A stretch of DNA of 64,000 nt from Verrucomicrobiota bacterium. Lineage in GTDB: Bacteria > Verrucomicrobiota > Verrucomicrobiia > Chthoniobacterales > UBA10450. Under the pieces are notes generated by a model that saw only the letters and a list, made by a program, of their open reading frames with translations, did not search any database and was not told where the DNA came from. Made by a program: the position numbers and the translations under genes. Within the stretch, counting starts at the first letter, position 1. Each line of letters opens with the position of its first letter. Below are positions 1 to 8,506 of the stretch, piece by piece. Location: NCBI GenBank assembly GCA_003218395.1, contig QHNJ01000006.1, positions 1 to 64,000 on the forward strand, given 5' to 3'.

Positions 1-289
1 ATAAAAGTTCTTAATTTTTCTCTGGTTCGCGGTTAACCGCTTAAACAATATGCCCGACGCAGGCGTAAACGGGGATTCGGAACGGGCGCAAAAGCTTCTG
101 CGGTGGTTCGAAGTTCCGCTTCGGCAATTCGCGACACGCATCCCCGGCGATCGGGAACGGGCCAGAGACGCGGTTTAGGATAAGAGCAATTCATCGAGCG
201 CTCTGTAACCCATGAGGGTGTAACGCATGAACCCGCCCTTCCTGCTTAGTGTTATAACCCTTTTAACGATTTAGCCTGGACCAAATGCA
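1..289. other. left-edge non-coding stretch
   Basis: I find no convincing gene here on either strand. The right part (about 250-275) is AT-rich and carries a TTTTAACGATTTA stretch, loosely like the TTYAACG-rich spacers before secE and tsf. It lies downstream of the minus-strand permease gene, so it may hold that gene's terminator, but I see no clear hairpin followed by a T-run. Confidence 0.3.
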
Positions 290-1261
290 TTAAATATTTT
301 CGGCCGTTTCGGTCGTGGCGATCGGTTTCACGCGCATGGCCAGGAATGCGCCGAAAAGGAGAATCGCTGCGCTCCAAAGCTGAGCATGAGTGAGACGTTC
401 ACCATAAATCCAGGCGGATAGTCCCAGCGCGCCGGCCGGGCAGAGAAGTTGAAGCGTTTGGGCGAGTGCCACGCCGATCTCCCGGATCGCTACGTAGTAC
501 AAGACATGCGCCATCGTAATGCAACTCACGGCGGAGATGATGAGAATCAGGTTGACTTGCGCTCCGGCGTGAAGCGGAGTGCCAATTTCCCCGAACGTGA
601 GGGTGAGCGGAAGCAACAGGGCTGAAGTGATCAAACTGATCAACCCGAAACTGCGAATCGATCCGAGCTGTGCGGAAGGGCGTTTCACGAGGATGCCGTA
701 AAGCGCCCAACAAAACGTAGCGGTGAACGCGATAAATAGTCCGGGAAGCGCAATGTGACCTGACTGCCATCCCGGTTGAAACCAGACCACGCCAAAAGCG
801 CCGATTAATCCAAGCACTGTGCCGGCCTGAAACTGCCATTGACGAATCACGTGGCGCTCTTCGGGAAAAAACGCGAGCGCGAGCAGCGCGGTGAAAATCA
901 CCGAGGCGCGCGTAAAGATCGTGTACACACCCGGGCCCATGTAAAAAAGGGCGATTACCTGGGTGATTTGGTGGACCACGTTAGGAAGACAGGGAGCGAA
1001 ACATATCATCACCGCGCGCCAATTGAGCCACGGGGCACTGCGTTGGCTCCGGTAGATCAGCAGCGGCGCAATGGCGAGACAAGCAACAAGATATCGATAG
1101 AAATTCTGTGTCCACGGATCGTAATAACTGTTCAGGTAGTACTGAAAAAGCGACGGCGTCGACCAGATAACGATCGTGGCGAAGACCGCGGCATAGCCTT
1201 CCGAGAGGTTTGTACGACCCGGTAGATCGATTATCTCTCGTGCGGAATCCGGTCGCTTCAT
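290..1261 (-). CDS. EamA/DMT-family inner-membrane transporter
   Basis: The 323-residue product is almost entirely hydrophobic and shows about ten membrane segments in two similar halves, the usual form of drug/metabolite transporter (EamA, RhaT-like) permeases of about 300 residues. The first segment begins near residue 22 (GYAAVFATIVIWSTPSLFQ) and the last ends near residue 310. Such proteins export small metabolites or amino acids; the substrate cannot be read from sequence. The start is the ATG at 1261, beside a divergent TPR gene with only 76 bases between them, so both promoters must lie in that gap. No frame damage is visible. The family is clear; the substrate is unknown. Confidence 0.85.
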   Translation of the reverse strand: MKRPDSAREIIDLPGRTNLSEGYAAVFATIVIWSTPSLFQYYLNSYYDPWTQNFYRYLVACLAIAPLLIYRSQRSAPWLNWRAVMICFAPCLPNVVHQITQVIALFYMGPGVYTIFTRASVIFTALLALAFFPEERHVIRQWQFQAGTVLGLIGAFGVVWFQPGWQSGHIALPGLFIAFTATFCWALYGILVKRPSAQLGSIRSFGLISLITSALLLPLTLTFGEIGTPLHAGAQVNLILIISAVSCITMAHVLYYVAIREIGVALAQTLQLLCPAGALGLSAWIYGERLTHAQLWSAAILLFGAFLAMRVKPIATTETAENI

Positions 1262-1337
1262 CGCTTTGCTTCCTTTCGTGCGTTAATTTGCTCGCTTACA
1301 GACGATAAATCCCTCAAAAAGTAAGCTCGGAGGAGAA

Positions 1338-2261
1338 ATGAATATCTTGAACAAGCAAACAATCACCATTGCAACAGCGTCACTTTTTTGGTTTGTGACC
1401 TTGGGAATCGGATTCTCAAAACCACCAGCCGGCGCAGCGGGCGCCATGCAACGTGGAATCGAGTTGGCCCAGCAGAAGCAGTACGACGCCGCCATTGCCG
1501 AATTTACGAAGGCGATCAAAGAGAATCCGAAAGATCCGCGTGGTTACACCAATCGCGGCACGGCCTATCGTGCCAGTGGCCGCCTGCCGGATGCGGTCGC
1601 TGATTTCTCAAAGGCGATTGAGGTCGCGCCCAAGGATGAAGTCGCGTATCGCGAGCGCGGCAATACGCAGATAATGCAAAGCCAGTTCGATGCAGCGTTG
1701 CCGGATCTCGAGAAGGCGATTGAACTCAAGCCTGACGATGGCTACGCCTATAAATTTCGCGGTTTTGCCGAGATTGGACTTAACCAGTGGGACAAGGCGG
1801 CCGCGGATTTCACAACCGCGATTGAGAAGCAACCGGATGATCCTCAAAACTACGATCGCCGCGCTTGGGCGAACCGAAATCTAAAAAACTACGAAGCGGC
1901 CGTCGCGGATTACACGGTGTTGATCGACAAAAATCCGGCCGATGCCGAGCACCTGGTAAAACGAGGCGCGACGTACACTTCCCTGCAGCAATATGAGAAG
2001 GCCATCGCCGATTACCAGGCGGCGCTAAAGCTGAAACCGGACGACTATGACACTGTGCAGCGCCTGCAATACGTGCAGGGAATGCTGGCGGCGAAGAATG
2101 CGCCGCCTCCTACAGCGACGCCCACGCCAACTCCGGAAAAACCCGGACTGCTTACGCCGCTCAATGTTGGGATCGCGATTGCGGTGTTGATTGTCATCGC
2201 GGTGATCGTGCGCCTGGTGACGCGGGGCAAGGAGGAGCCCACAAGCGGAAGAATTCGGTGA
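1338..2261 (+). CDS. TPR-repeat protein with N-terminal signal and C-terminal membrane anchor
   Basis: 307 residues. A strong Shine-Dalgarno (GGAGGAG, 1329-1335) just before the ATG fixes the start. Residues 10-30 form a hydrophobic signal or anchor. Residues 38-240 carry about six consecutive tetratricopeptide repeats with the usual small/aromatic spacing (for example YDAAIAEFTKAIKENPKD). A proline/threonine linker (PPPTATPTPTPEKP) leads to a single membrane helix near residues 275-293 and a short basic tail. TPR proteins of this form are periplasmic or membrane-tethered scaffolds for protein complexes; no partner can be named. It is divergent from the EamA permease and is followed by the tRNA-Thr/tuf unit. 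Confidence 0.85.
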   Translation: MNILNKQTITIATASLFWFVTLGIGFSKPPAGAAGAMQRGIELAQQKQYDAAIAEFTKAIKENPKDPRGYTNRGTAYRASGRLPDAVADFSKAIEVAPKDEVAYRERGNTQIMQSQFDAALPDLEKAIELKPDDGYAYKFRGFAEIGLNQWDKAAADFTTAIEKQPDDPQNYDRRAWANRNLKNYEAAVADYTVLIDKNPADAEHLVKRGATYTSLQQYEKAIADYQAALKLKPDDYDTVQRLQYVQGMLAAKNAPPPTATPTPTPEKPGLLTPLNVGIAIAVLIVIAVIVRLVTRGKEEPTSGRIR

Positions 2262-2342
2262 TATAGCCACGACGCTCCGTTGCCGTGTTTTCAACCCGAA
2301 CAAGTCCCTCGACAGAGCAACGCGATTACACAAGAAATTTCT

Positions 2343-2370
2343 TTGACACACAAACCCGCGCGGTTAGCTT
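2343..2370 (+). promoter_or_regulatory. possible sigma70-type promoter for tRNA-Thr and tuf
   Basis: A perfect TTGACA (2343-2348) is followed after 16 bases by TAGCTT (2365-2370), a poor -10 match. It is the only consensus -35 in the 266-base gap between the TPR gene and tRNA-Thr, a place where a strong promoter for tRNA and tuf is expected. The rest of the gap shows nothing else I can name. Tentative. Confidence 0.25.
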
Positions 2371-2527
2371 GCGGACGCTTTTTGCTGGAACGAGAAGGTC
2401 CCATGGTCGTTCAAATTGCAAATTTGACGCGGCTGTGGGACTTTTAACTCTCTGGCGAAAGGTGAAACCGGGTCGTCGCTTGGCTACGCCGCGGACAACG
2501 CGACGTGGAGTGAGATAACGAAGAACC

Positions 2528-2603
<76 letters not shown>

Positions 2604-2673
2604 GAACGGGCCCGGGACCGGTAGCGGATAATTGAGAGAAAAGCAGACAGTTTAATTAAACAGGAGAATTGAA

Positions 2674-3858
2674 ATGGCTAAGGAAGCATTTAAACGCGAT
2701 AAGCCGCACGTGAACGTCGGCACGATCGGTCACGTGGACCATGGCAAAACCACCCTGACGGCGGCGATTACGATGGTGCTGGCGAAGAAGGGGATGGCAG
2801 AAGTGCGCGCCTACGAATCAATCGACAACGCACCAGAGGAAAAAGAGCGCGGGATCACGATCAACACTGCGCACGTGGAGTACTCGAGCGACAAACGCCA
2901 CTACGCCCACGTGGACTGCCCCGGCCACGCCGACTATGTGAAAAACATGATCACCGGCGCGGCGCAGATGGATGGCGCGATCCTGGTTGTCTCCGCAGCG
3001 GATGGGCCGATGCCGCAGACCCGCGAACACATCCTACTCGCGCGACAAGTGGGTGTGCCCTCGATTGTCGTTTTCCTGAACAAAGTCGACATGGTCGACG
3101 ACCCGGAGCTTCTCGACCTTGTTGAGATGGAAGTGCGCGATCTCCTCACGCAGTATGAATTTCCCGGAGATAAAATCCCGATTGTTAAGGGCAGTGCCCT
3201 AAAGGCGCTCAATGGCGATGCGGAAGCGCAAAAGCAGGTGCTCGCCCTCGTGGAGGCCATCGACGATTATATTCCGGTTCCCGAGCGGCCGGTTGATCAG
3301 CCATTCCTAATGCCGATCGAAGACGTGTTTAACATTGAAGGCCGCGGCACTGTTGCGACGGGCCGTGTTGAGCGCGGTGTTCTCAAGAAAATGGAGGACG
3401 TCGAGCTGGTCGGAATTCGTCCCACGGCCAAGACAGTTGCCACCGATATCGAAATGTTCCGCAAACTTCTCGATGAGGCGCGTGCGGGCGATAACGTGGG
3501 CGTTTTGCTGCGTGGATTGAAGAAGGAGGATGTCGAACGTGGCCAGGTCATCGCCAAGCCGGGATCGATTACGCCGCACAAGAAATTTAAGGCGGAAGTC
3601 TACGTGTTGAGCAAGGAGGAAGGCGGACGTCACACGCCGTTCTTCTCGAATTATCGGCCACAGTTTTATTTCCGCACGACGGACGTTACTGGCACGGTCA
3701 AACTGCCCGAAGGCGTGGAAATGGTGATGCCCGGCGACAACATCTCGATTGAAGTCGAGCTGATCACGCCGATCGCGATGGAAAAAACGATTCGCTTTGC
3801 CATCCGCGAAGGAGGAAAAACTGTCGGTGCGGGTCGCGCCAGCGAAATTCTGGATTAA
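2674..3858 (+). CDS. tuf: elongation factor Tu
   Basis: 394 residues, normal length for EF-Tu, the GTPase that carries aminoacyl-tRNA to the ribosome. The G-domain motifs are all present: GHVDHGKT (P-loop, residues 18-25), the switch I RGITI near 59, DCPGHADY near 80, and NKVD near 135. Domains 2 and 3 follow with conserved segments such as GRVERG and HTPFF. A good Shine-Dalgarno (AGGAG) precedes the ATG. It sits between tRNA-Thr and tRNA-Trp, upstream of secE-nusG, the usual gene order. Nothing is damaged. Confidence 0.99.
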   Translation: MAKEAFKRDKPHVNVGTIGHVDHGKTTLTAAITMVLAKKGMAEVRAYESIDNAPEEKERGITINTAHVEYSSDKRHYAHVDCPGHADYVKNMITGAAQMDGAILVVSAADGPMPQTREHILLARQVGVPSIVVFLNKVDMVDDPELLDLVEMEVRDLLTQYEFPGDKIPIVKGSALKALNGDAEAQKQVLALVEAIDDYIPVPERPVDQPFLMPIEDVFNIEGRGTVATGRVERGVLKKMEDVELVGIRPTAKTVATDIEMFRKLLDEARAGDNVGVLLRGLKKEDVERGQVIAKPGSITPHKKFKAEVYVLSKEEGGRHTPFFSNYRPQFYFRTTDVTGTVKLPEGVEMVMPGDNISIEVELITPIAMEKTIRFAIREGGKTVGAGRASEILD

Positions 3859-3877
3859 ATTAGGGACGTATCGCATT

Positions 3878-3950
3878 ACGCCAGTAGCTCAATTGGTAGA
3901 GTAGCGGTCTCCAAAACCGTCGGTTGGGGGTTCGAGTCCCTCCTGGCGTG
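3878..3950 (+). tRNA. trnW: tRNA-Trp (anticodon CCA)
   Basis: Acceptor arm ACGCCAG pairs with CTGGCGT. The D arm is AGCTCAATTGGTAGAGT. The anticodon stem GCGGT/ACCGT, with a closing G-T pair, encloses loop CTCCAAA, giving anticodon CCA. The T arm contains GGTTCGAGTCC. Discriminator G at 3950; CCA is not encoded, unlike the neighbouring tRNA-Thr. It sits 19 bases after tuf and before secE, a classic location for trnW. Confidence 0.97.
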
Positions 3951-4020
3951 CTTGACCGCTGATGCGGGCTAAAAAAGTTACACGGTTACATTGTTAAAAA
4001 GGCATGAAGGTTCTCTCCCT

Positions 4021-4054
4021 TTGTAACGTTGTAACGCGTTTAACACTTTAACTT
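4021..4054 (+). repeat. TTYAACG-type degenerate spacer repeat before secE
   Basis: A run of short degenerate units (TTGTAACG, TTGTAACGCG, TTTAACAC, TTTAAC) ends a few bases before the secE ATG. A longer and cleaner version of the same pattern precedes tsf at 27498-27536. Its function is unknown; it could be a dispersed spacer repeat, a leader element or a protein-binding site. Confidence 0.5.
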
Positions 4055-4060
4055 TTCGAA

Positions 4061-4279
4061 ATGATCACCAGAGTAAAAAACTTCCTCAGCGAAGTGAAGG
4101 TCGAGCTGCAAAAAGCTTCCTGGCCTTGGGACCCGAAAGAAAAGGGATTCCGCCGCTATAAGGAGCTCACGGACTCGACGCTCGTGGTTGTCATCGCAAT
4201 GTTATTGCTCGGCGGTTACGTCGCGCTCTTCGATTTCGTCCTCGTGAACTTCGTCCATTTTTTCACCCGATTGCACTGA
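4061..4279 (+). CDS. secE: preprotein translocase subunit SecE
   Basis: 72 residues, the short one-helix form of SecE. The amphipathic surface helix (FLSEVKVELQKASWPWDPKE, about residues 8-27) contains the conserved KASWP-type element, and a single membrane helix occupies about residues 44-66. SecE clamps the SecY channel in the inner membrane. Its stop is two bases from the nusG ATG, so the two are certainly co-transcribed. The position after tuf and trnW matches the standard bacterial order. Confidence 0.97.
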   Translation: MITRVKNFLSEVKVELQKASWPWDPKEKGFRRYKELTDSTLVVVIAMLLLGGYVALFDFVLVNFVHFFTRLH

Positions 4280-4281
4280 TT

Positions 4282-4851
4282 ATGACACAGACACTTACAG
4301 GCAAAGATCAATGGTACGTCGTGCACGTTCTGTCCGGACAAGAGAACAAGGTGCGCGAGAACATCTTGAAACGCGTCAAGACCGAGGAAATGGTCGACTT
4401 GATTTACGAGGTCCTCGTCCCAACCGAGCGTGTCTCGGAAATCAAAAAAGGCAAGAAAAGCGAGACGACGCGGAAATTTTTTCCGGGTTACTTGATCGTC
4501 AACATGCATTTACTCGACGAAAACAATCAACTCGTGGGACGCACCTGGTACTTCATCCGTGAGACACCCGGCGTGATCGGTTTTGCTGGAACCAAGGACA
4601 AACCGATTCCGATGCGGCAATCGGAAGTGGACAGCATGCTTGCGCAAATGAAAGAGCGCGAAGAAAAGGTGAAACCGAAAGTCAGCTTCGAAGTGGGTGA
4701 ATCGGTGAAAGTCGCTGACGGCCCATTCCAAAATCAGACCGGAATCGTCGAAGAAATCGATCCTGATCGCGGTAAGCTGCGTGTTTCGGTCACAATCTTC
4801 GGCCGCGCCACGCCGGTCGAGTTGGAGTATTGGCAAGTGGAGCGGGGTTGA
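4282..4851 (+). CDS. nusG: transcription termination/antitermination factor NusG
   Basis: 189 residues. The NGN domain (about 10-120) starts with QWYVVHVLSGQENKVRENI and includes FPGYLIVNM; the C-terminal KOW domain (about 133-187) has VADGPFQNQTGIVEEIDPDRGK. NusG binds RNA polymerase and links it to Rho or the ribosome. It starts two bases after secE. In most bacteria rplK follows directly; here a secreted-protein gene intervenes and rplK begins about 1.5 kb later. Confidence 0.97.
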   Translation: MTQTLTGKDQWYVVHVLSGQENKVRENILKRVKTEEMVDLIYEVLVPTERVSEIKKGKKSETTRKFFPGYLIVNMHLLDENNQLVGRTWYFIRETPGVIGFAGTKDKPIPMRQSEVDSMLAQMKEREEKVKPKVSFEVGESVKVADGPFQNQTGIVEEIDPDRGKLRVSVTIFGRATPVELEYWQVERG

Positions 4852-4958
4852 GGTTAGGCGGAATCGAAGACGACTGATTCTCTTCTCCAATAGTGCAAGG
4901 CAGAGCGCCAGATAACTCGAAAGTGACTTCCCAGCTATCAGCCAGTTGGCACGCAAGG

Positions 4959-5147
4959 TTACACTGAGTGCTTGGGCTTAGGCTCGAGCCAGCGCCAGGC
5001 CGCAAGCCGCAATTTGCGTTCGAGGAACGGGCGGCGTCCTTTCGCCAAAAGCGGCTCGAATACGATTACGTCGTAATTGTTTGACTTAGCCAGCGCGGCC
5101 CGGATTTTGACGGAGGAAATTTTCCGGATAATTGAGATACCTGGCAA
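4959..5147 (-). pseudogene. possible C-terminal remnant of an unidentified gene
   Basis: The 280-base gap after nusG holds no plus-strand gene, but its minus strand reads 62 codons of protein-like sequence (NYDVIVFEPLLAKGRRPF, then a basic C-terminus ending WLEPKP). The only start is a TTG that overlaps the 5' end of the divergent gene, and there is no ribosome site. It may be the tail of a lost gene or chance. Confidence 0.2.
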
Positions 5148-6175
5148 GTAAACTAGAAAACCAGAGAGGAAAACCGCTCATTAAGTCAAAATTAGTCCAA
5201 AAACAAACCTTTCGAATTAACCGCAACTGGAAGCGAAATCGAAGACGGTACCTGGCGACTGTCTTAGCAGCGGGTGTCCTTTTATTACTCAACCTCAGCG
5301 GGAGTGCGGTGATTGCCCAGGGGTTCGGTGCTTGTGCCCTGACTTCGGAAGAAGCCCGGCGTTCCTGTTTGGAGGGAGCGCAGAGCGACTACGCGAACGC
5401 CTTGGGTAAATGTGCCAACGTCTCGGACCCGTCGGCGCGAAAGGCCTGTCAAGATCAGGCGCTGGCGGACCTGAAGGACGCACAGCAGACTTGCCAGGCG
5501 GAGTTTGTCGTTCGGCAAACCGCCTGCGCTAAGTTAGGCGAGGCGCCGTACGATCCGGTGATCGATCCGGCAAACTTCGTCGCCAGGATCGACAATCCGT
5601 ACTTCCCGTTGCGGCCCGGGACGACTTTTATCTACGAGGGTCAGATGCCCCAGGGCTTTGAGCGTGACGAGTTCGCCGTGACCCACAACACCAGGGTGAT
5701 CCTCGGCGTGACCTGTGTCGAAGTTCACGACAGTGTCTTTACGGACGGCGTGCTAACGGAGGATACCCTCGACTGGTTCGCTCAAGACAGGGAAGGGAAC
5801 GTCTTGTACTTTGGTGAAAATACTCATGAATTGGAGGATGGCTTGATCACCACCATTGACGGCACGTTCATGGCTGGCGTCAACGGCGACAAACCTGGGA
5901 TCATCATGAAAGCGCATCCTACGGTGGGCGATTTCTACCGGCAGGAATTCTCTCTCAACAATGCCGAGGATTTTGCGGGAACGCTCAGCCTCACCGAAGT
6001 CGTCACCGTGCGCGCGGGCTCGTTCAATCACTGCCTGAAATCGGAAGAAACCACCCCGTTGGAGCCCGATCTTCTCGAGGACAAGTTCTACGCGCCGGGG
6101 GTGGGAAACATCTTGACGGTTGACGTAAACACCGGCGCGAGGTCGGAACTTGTCCGAATTATCAGGGAGCCATAA
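5132..6175 (+). CDS. secreted hypothetical protein with a cysteine-rich N-terminus
   Basis: 347 residues from a TTG at 5132, with GGAGG about 15 bases upstream; no in-frame ATG precedes the signal region, so the exact start is uncertain. A very basic N-terminus is followed by a hydrophobic export segment (about 39-62, ending SAVIAQG). The mature protein opens with a helical cysteine-rich stretch of about 70 residues, with six cysteines in spaced pairs (for example TSEEARRSCLEGA). A globular domain then begins YDPVIDPANFVARIDNPYFP and contains PGTTFIYEG. Similar globular domains occur in unnamed secreted proteins; I know no function. It lies between nusG and rplK, normally neighbours, and is probably a later insertion. 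Confidence 0.7.
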   Translation: MRYLASKLENQRGKPLIKSKLVQKQTFRINRNWKRNRRRYLATVLAAGVLLLLNLSGSAVIAQGFGACALTSEEARRSCLEGAQSDYANALGKCANVSDPSARKACQDQALADLKDAQQTCQAEFVVRQTACAKLGEAPYDPVIDPANFVARIDNPYFPLRPGTTFIYEGQMPQGFERDEFAVTHNTRVILGVTCVEVHDSVFTDGVLTEDTLDWFAQDREGNVLYFGENTHELEDGLITTIDGTFMAGVNGDKPGIIMKAHPTVGDFYRQEFSLNNAEDFAGTLSLTEVVTVRAGSFNHCLKSEETTPLEPDLLEDKFYAPGVGNILTVDVNTGARSELVRIIREP

Positions 6176-6203
6176 AAACGCGCTGCGCCGGCGTGACATC
6201 CAT

Positions 6204-6238
6204 CGGTAGTGGCAGAGCTTGCACCTGCGCCACTACCG
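6204..6238. repeat. palindromic intergenic element (10-bp arms)
   Basis: CGGTAGTGGC (6204-6213) is exactly complementary to GCCACTACCG (6229-6238), with a 15-base centre. It lies in the 198-base gap before rplK. It could act as a terminator for the secreted-protein gene but has no T-run. It belongs with the other GTAG...CTAC palindromes in this window. Confidence 0.6.
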
Positions 6239-6373
6239 CATGTTCTTCCAGCGAGTTGACTTCGCGAGTTGGTGGATTACGATCAGCGGATTCTGCCGAA
6301 GACGAACTTTGGCAGAGGGAACGGAGTTAGTGAACAGGTAACCTGTTTGCCGAATCCTTGATTTTTTGGAAGT

Positions 6374-6799
6374 GTGGCTAAAGAAATCGTTGCTCACGTC
6401 AAATTGCAGATCCCTGCTGGCCAGGCCAACCCGGCGCCTCCCGTCGGCACTGCGCTCGGTCCGCGCGGCGTCAACATCATGGCGTTCTGCAAAGAATTTA
6501 ACGCCGCGACTCAGAAACAAGCGGGCGACATTTTGCCGGTCGTCATCACCGTATTCAAAGACAAATCGTTCACGTTCATCACCAAGAGTCCGCCTGCGGC
6601 GGTACTCTTGAAGAAAGCGGCCAACATCGCCGCCGGATCAAAAGAGCCGAACAAAACCAAGGTCGGCAAAGTGACGCGGAAACAGGTCATGGACATCGTG
6701 AACACCAAGCGCAAAGACCTGAACGCGCGCAACGACGAAGCCGCCTTCCGCATCATCGCCGGTACCGCCCGTCAAATGGGCCTCGAAATCGCCGATTAA
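6374..6799 (+). CDS. rplK: 50S ribosomal protein L11
   Basis: 141 residues, standard L11 length, starting at a GTG (6374). It has the conserved opening ([19 protein letters not shown]), the central KSPPA and the C-terminal rRNA-binding domain ([10 protein letters not shown] to the end). L11 binds the GTPase-centre rRNA. Its TAA stop overlaps the stop of the facing OLD-type pseudogene: TTAA at 6796-6799 serves both strands. rplA, normally immediately downstream, is more than 9 kb away. Confidence 0.98.
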   Translation: MAKEIVAHVKLQIPAGQANPAPPVGTALGPRGVNIMAFCKEFNAATQKQAGDILPVVITVFKDKSFTFITKSPPAAVLLKKAANIAAGSKEPNKTKVGKVTRKQVMDIVNTKRKDLNARNDEAAFRIIAGTARQMGLEIAD

Positions 6800-8443
6800 T
6801 TTGCCGCACGAATTCGTTGAACAAGTTCGCGCATTCTTATCCGTAGGTCGAGCCGGTCCGGCATTTCACTTATGTTTGCAACAATACGTCGTGCTAATGC
6901 CGGCTTGTCGCTATCGTAATTGAAAGCCGCTTTCCATTGTGCTCTATAGGCGCTTTCTAAGACGCGGCCGATTTTTTGATATGTGCCCAGTGTGAAATCG
7001 CGCTGGCTACATGTCATTTCATCATAAACGGCTGCAACACAAGCAGGCGTAAGGTAATTTTCCATTTCTCGGCCAGCGGTAACCCAGCAAAGAACTCCGG
7101 CCTCTTTGCACTCCTTCACGATCCGAGTCTTTGTCTCATTAATTTCTGCGTCGCTTCTCGTACGATCGCTGTCGATTACGATGGCAGAGTTTTGATTAAT
7201 GCGCAGGAGCTTAATCAGCTCCTCCGCAGAAAGTCCCAGTTCGTCGCGTAACAGACTCAAATGAGACAGCAATCGGCCGCCGTAAAACATAATCGAGTAA
7301 TCAATCCCCTCAACGAGTTCAGGAGCCATCAAGCCGATCCATCGATTCAAGTAGATCCGATCACTCGGACCCTCGATCCAGACAACAAAGTTCGCTTGAA
7401 GTACATCCGCGGCGCGAATCCCAAGATCATTTAGAACTTCCAAGACATGCGTGCGTCTCCACGATTCGATTTTTCGTTTCCCCATTCTCTAGCCACAGAT
7501 GCGTAATCGCAGAGTCTTTCGGCCGACTCAAAAATGCGTTCGAATGCGTTGTAATGACATAGTTGTTCGTTGTTTTTTCGATTAAGAAACGCAGTAACGC
7601 CTTCTGCCGTAATGGATGAAGATGAATCTCCGGTTCTTCTATTCCGATTAGCGAGTCTTCCCTCGCTAACACAGCGACCGCGAGAATGATTAACTCGTGA
7701 ACGCCAGTGCCGTAATTTTTCAACGGCAATCGGAGACTTCCACGCTCGACGATGAGTTCCGGATTAGTTCGAGATACATCTTATTCGATCAGCTTTTCGC
7801 CAAGCAGCTCACGCAAAAATTCCTGCACCTTTTGAAATCGCACGCGATCGGAATCTTTTCCGATCTCTGGAGCGTTACAATCTGCTATCAGTTGAACAAT
7901 TCCGGTTCCGTCTATCGCATACGTTCCAGATGTGATTTGCCGGAATTGCGGTATGACTTGGAACTCGGGTACTACATTGTGAAGCGCTTGGTAGGCAACG
8001 CCAGCTGCTTCCTGCATCTTCTGTTTCAAATCAGCCTCGGTCGGGGTGCCATACGCCCACCTGCGCTGCAGCCATCTTTGCATGAACGGCTCGAAGAGGC
8101 GGAAATCCAGGCCGTCAAACGGAGTGGTTATCCAACGCGAAACGCCTCCGGAAACAGCAGCATGGAATCTGCGAACGCCTTCCGGCACGTCAGCTGGTTC
8201 GGAGCCTTCGACATCAACGACTAACTCGAGTAACCGACTTCCATCTCTCTTGTGAAAATCGACTTCGCTTAATTTGATTTGATCGAGCCGCTCGTTTTTT
8301 AGCCTTCGCAGAATCTCCAGCACATTTGATTTGCCGGAGTTATTCGCACCAATCAGAAGATTAATTCGTTTCTGTAGATCCAGAATGACCGGTTCACTTC
8401 CAATGCTTCGAAAATTTGCGAAACCAAGACGAACGATTTTCAT
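6796..8443 (-). pseudogene. OLD-family ATP-dependent nuclease, decayed
   Basis: Three consecutive minus-strand pieces form one protein of about 540 residues. The first (8443-7781) is an SMC/ABC-type ATPase N-terminus with Walker A GANNSGKSN. Translation meets an in-frame TAA (7781-7783), then continues in the same frame with LPLKNYGTGVHEL and the signature/Walker B region IGIEEPEIHLHP, followed by TTHSNAFL. Near 7440-7470 the frame shifts by an indel. The last piece (from about 7470 to 6796) is a TOPRIM nuclease domain (VVWIEGPSDRIYLNRW, VIDSDRT). OLD proteins cut DNA and often serve in phage defence. With a nonsense codon plus a frameshift this copy is almost certainly inactive unless both are sequencing errors. 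The TOPRIM part begins 30 codons before its conserved region and could still be made alone. Confidence 0.8.
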
Positions 8444-8506
8444 ACTCGTTCGAAGTATGCTCTTAACAGCGATGGTCTGGAAGGCAACAGCTCGACTCGA
8501 ATTCTT

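Noticed and set aside
6796-8443. An active phage-defence system at the OLD gene
   Set aside because: One in-frame TAA and one frameshift break it and I see no intact helicase partner. It is a relic unless reads show otherwise.
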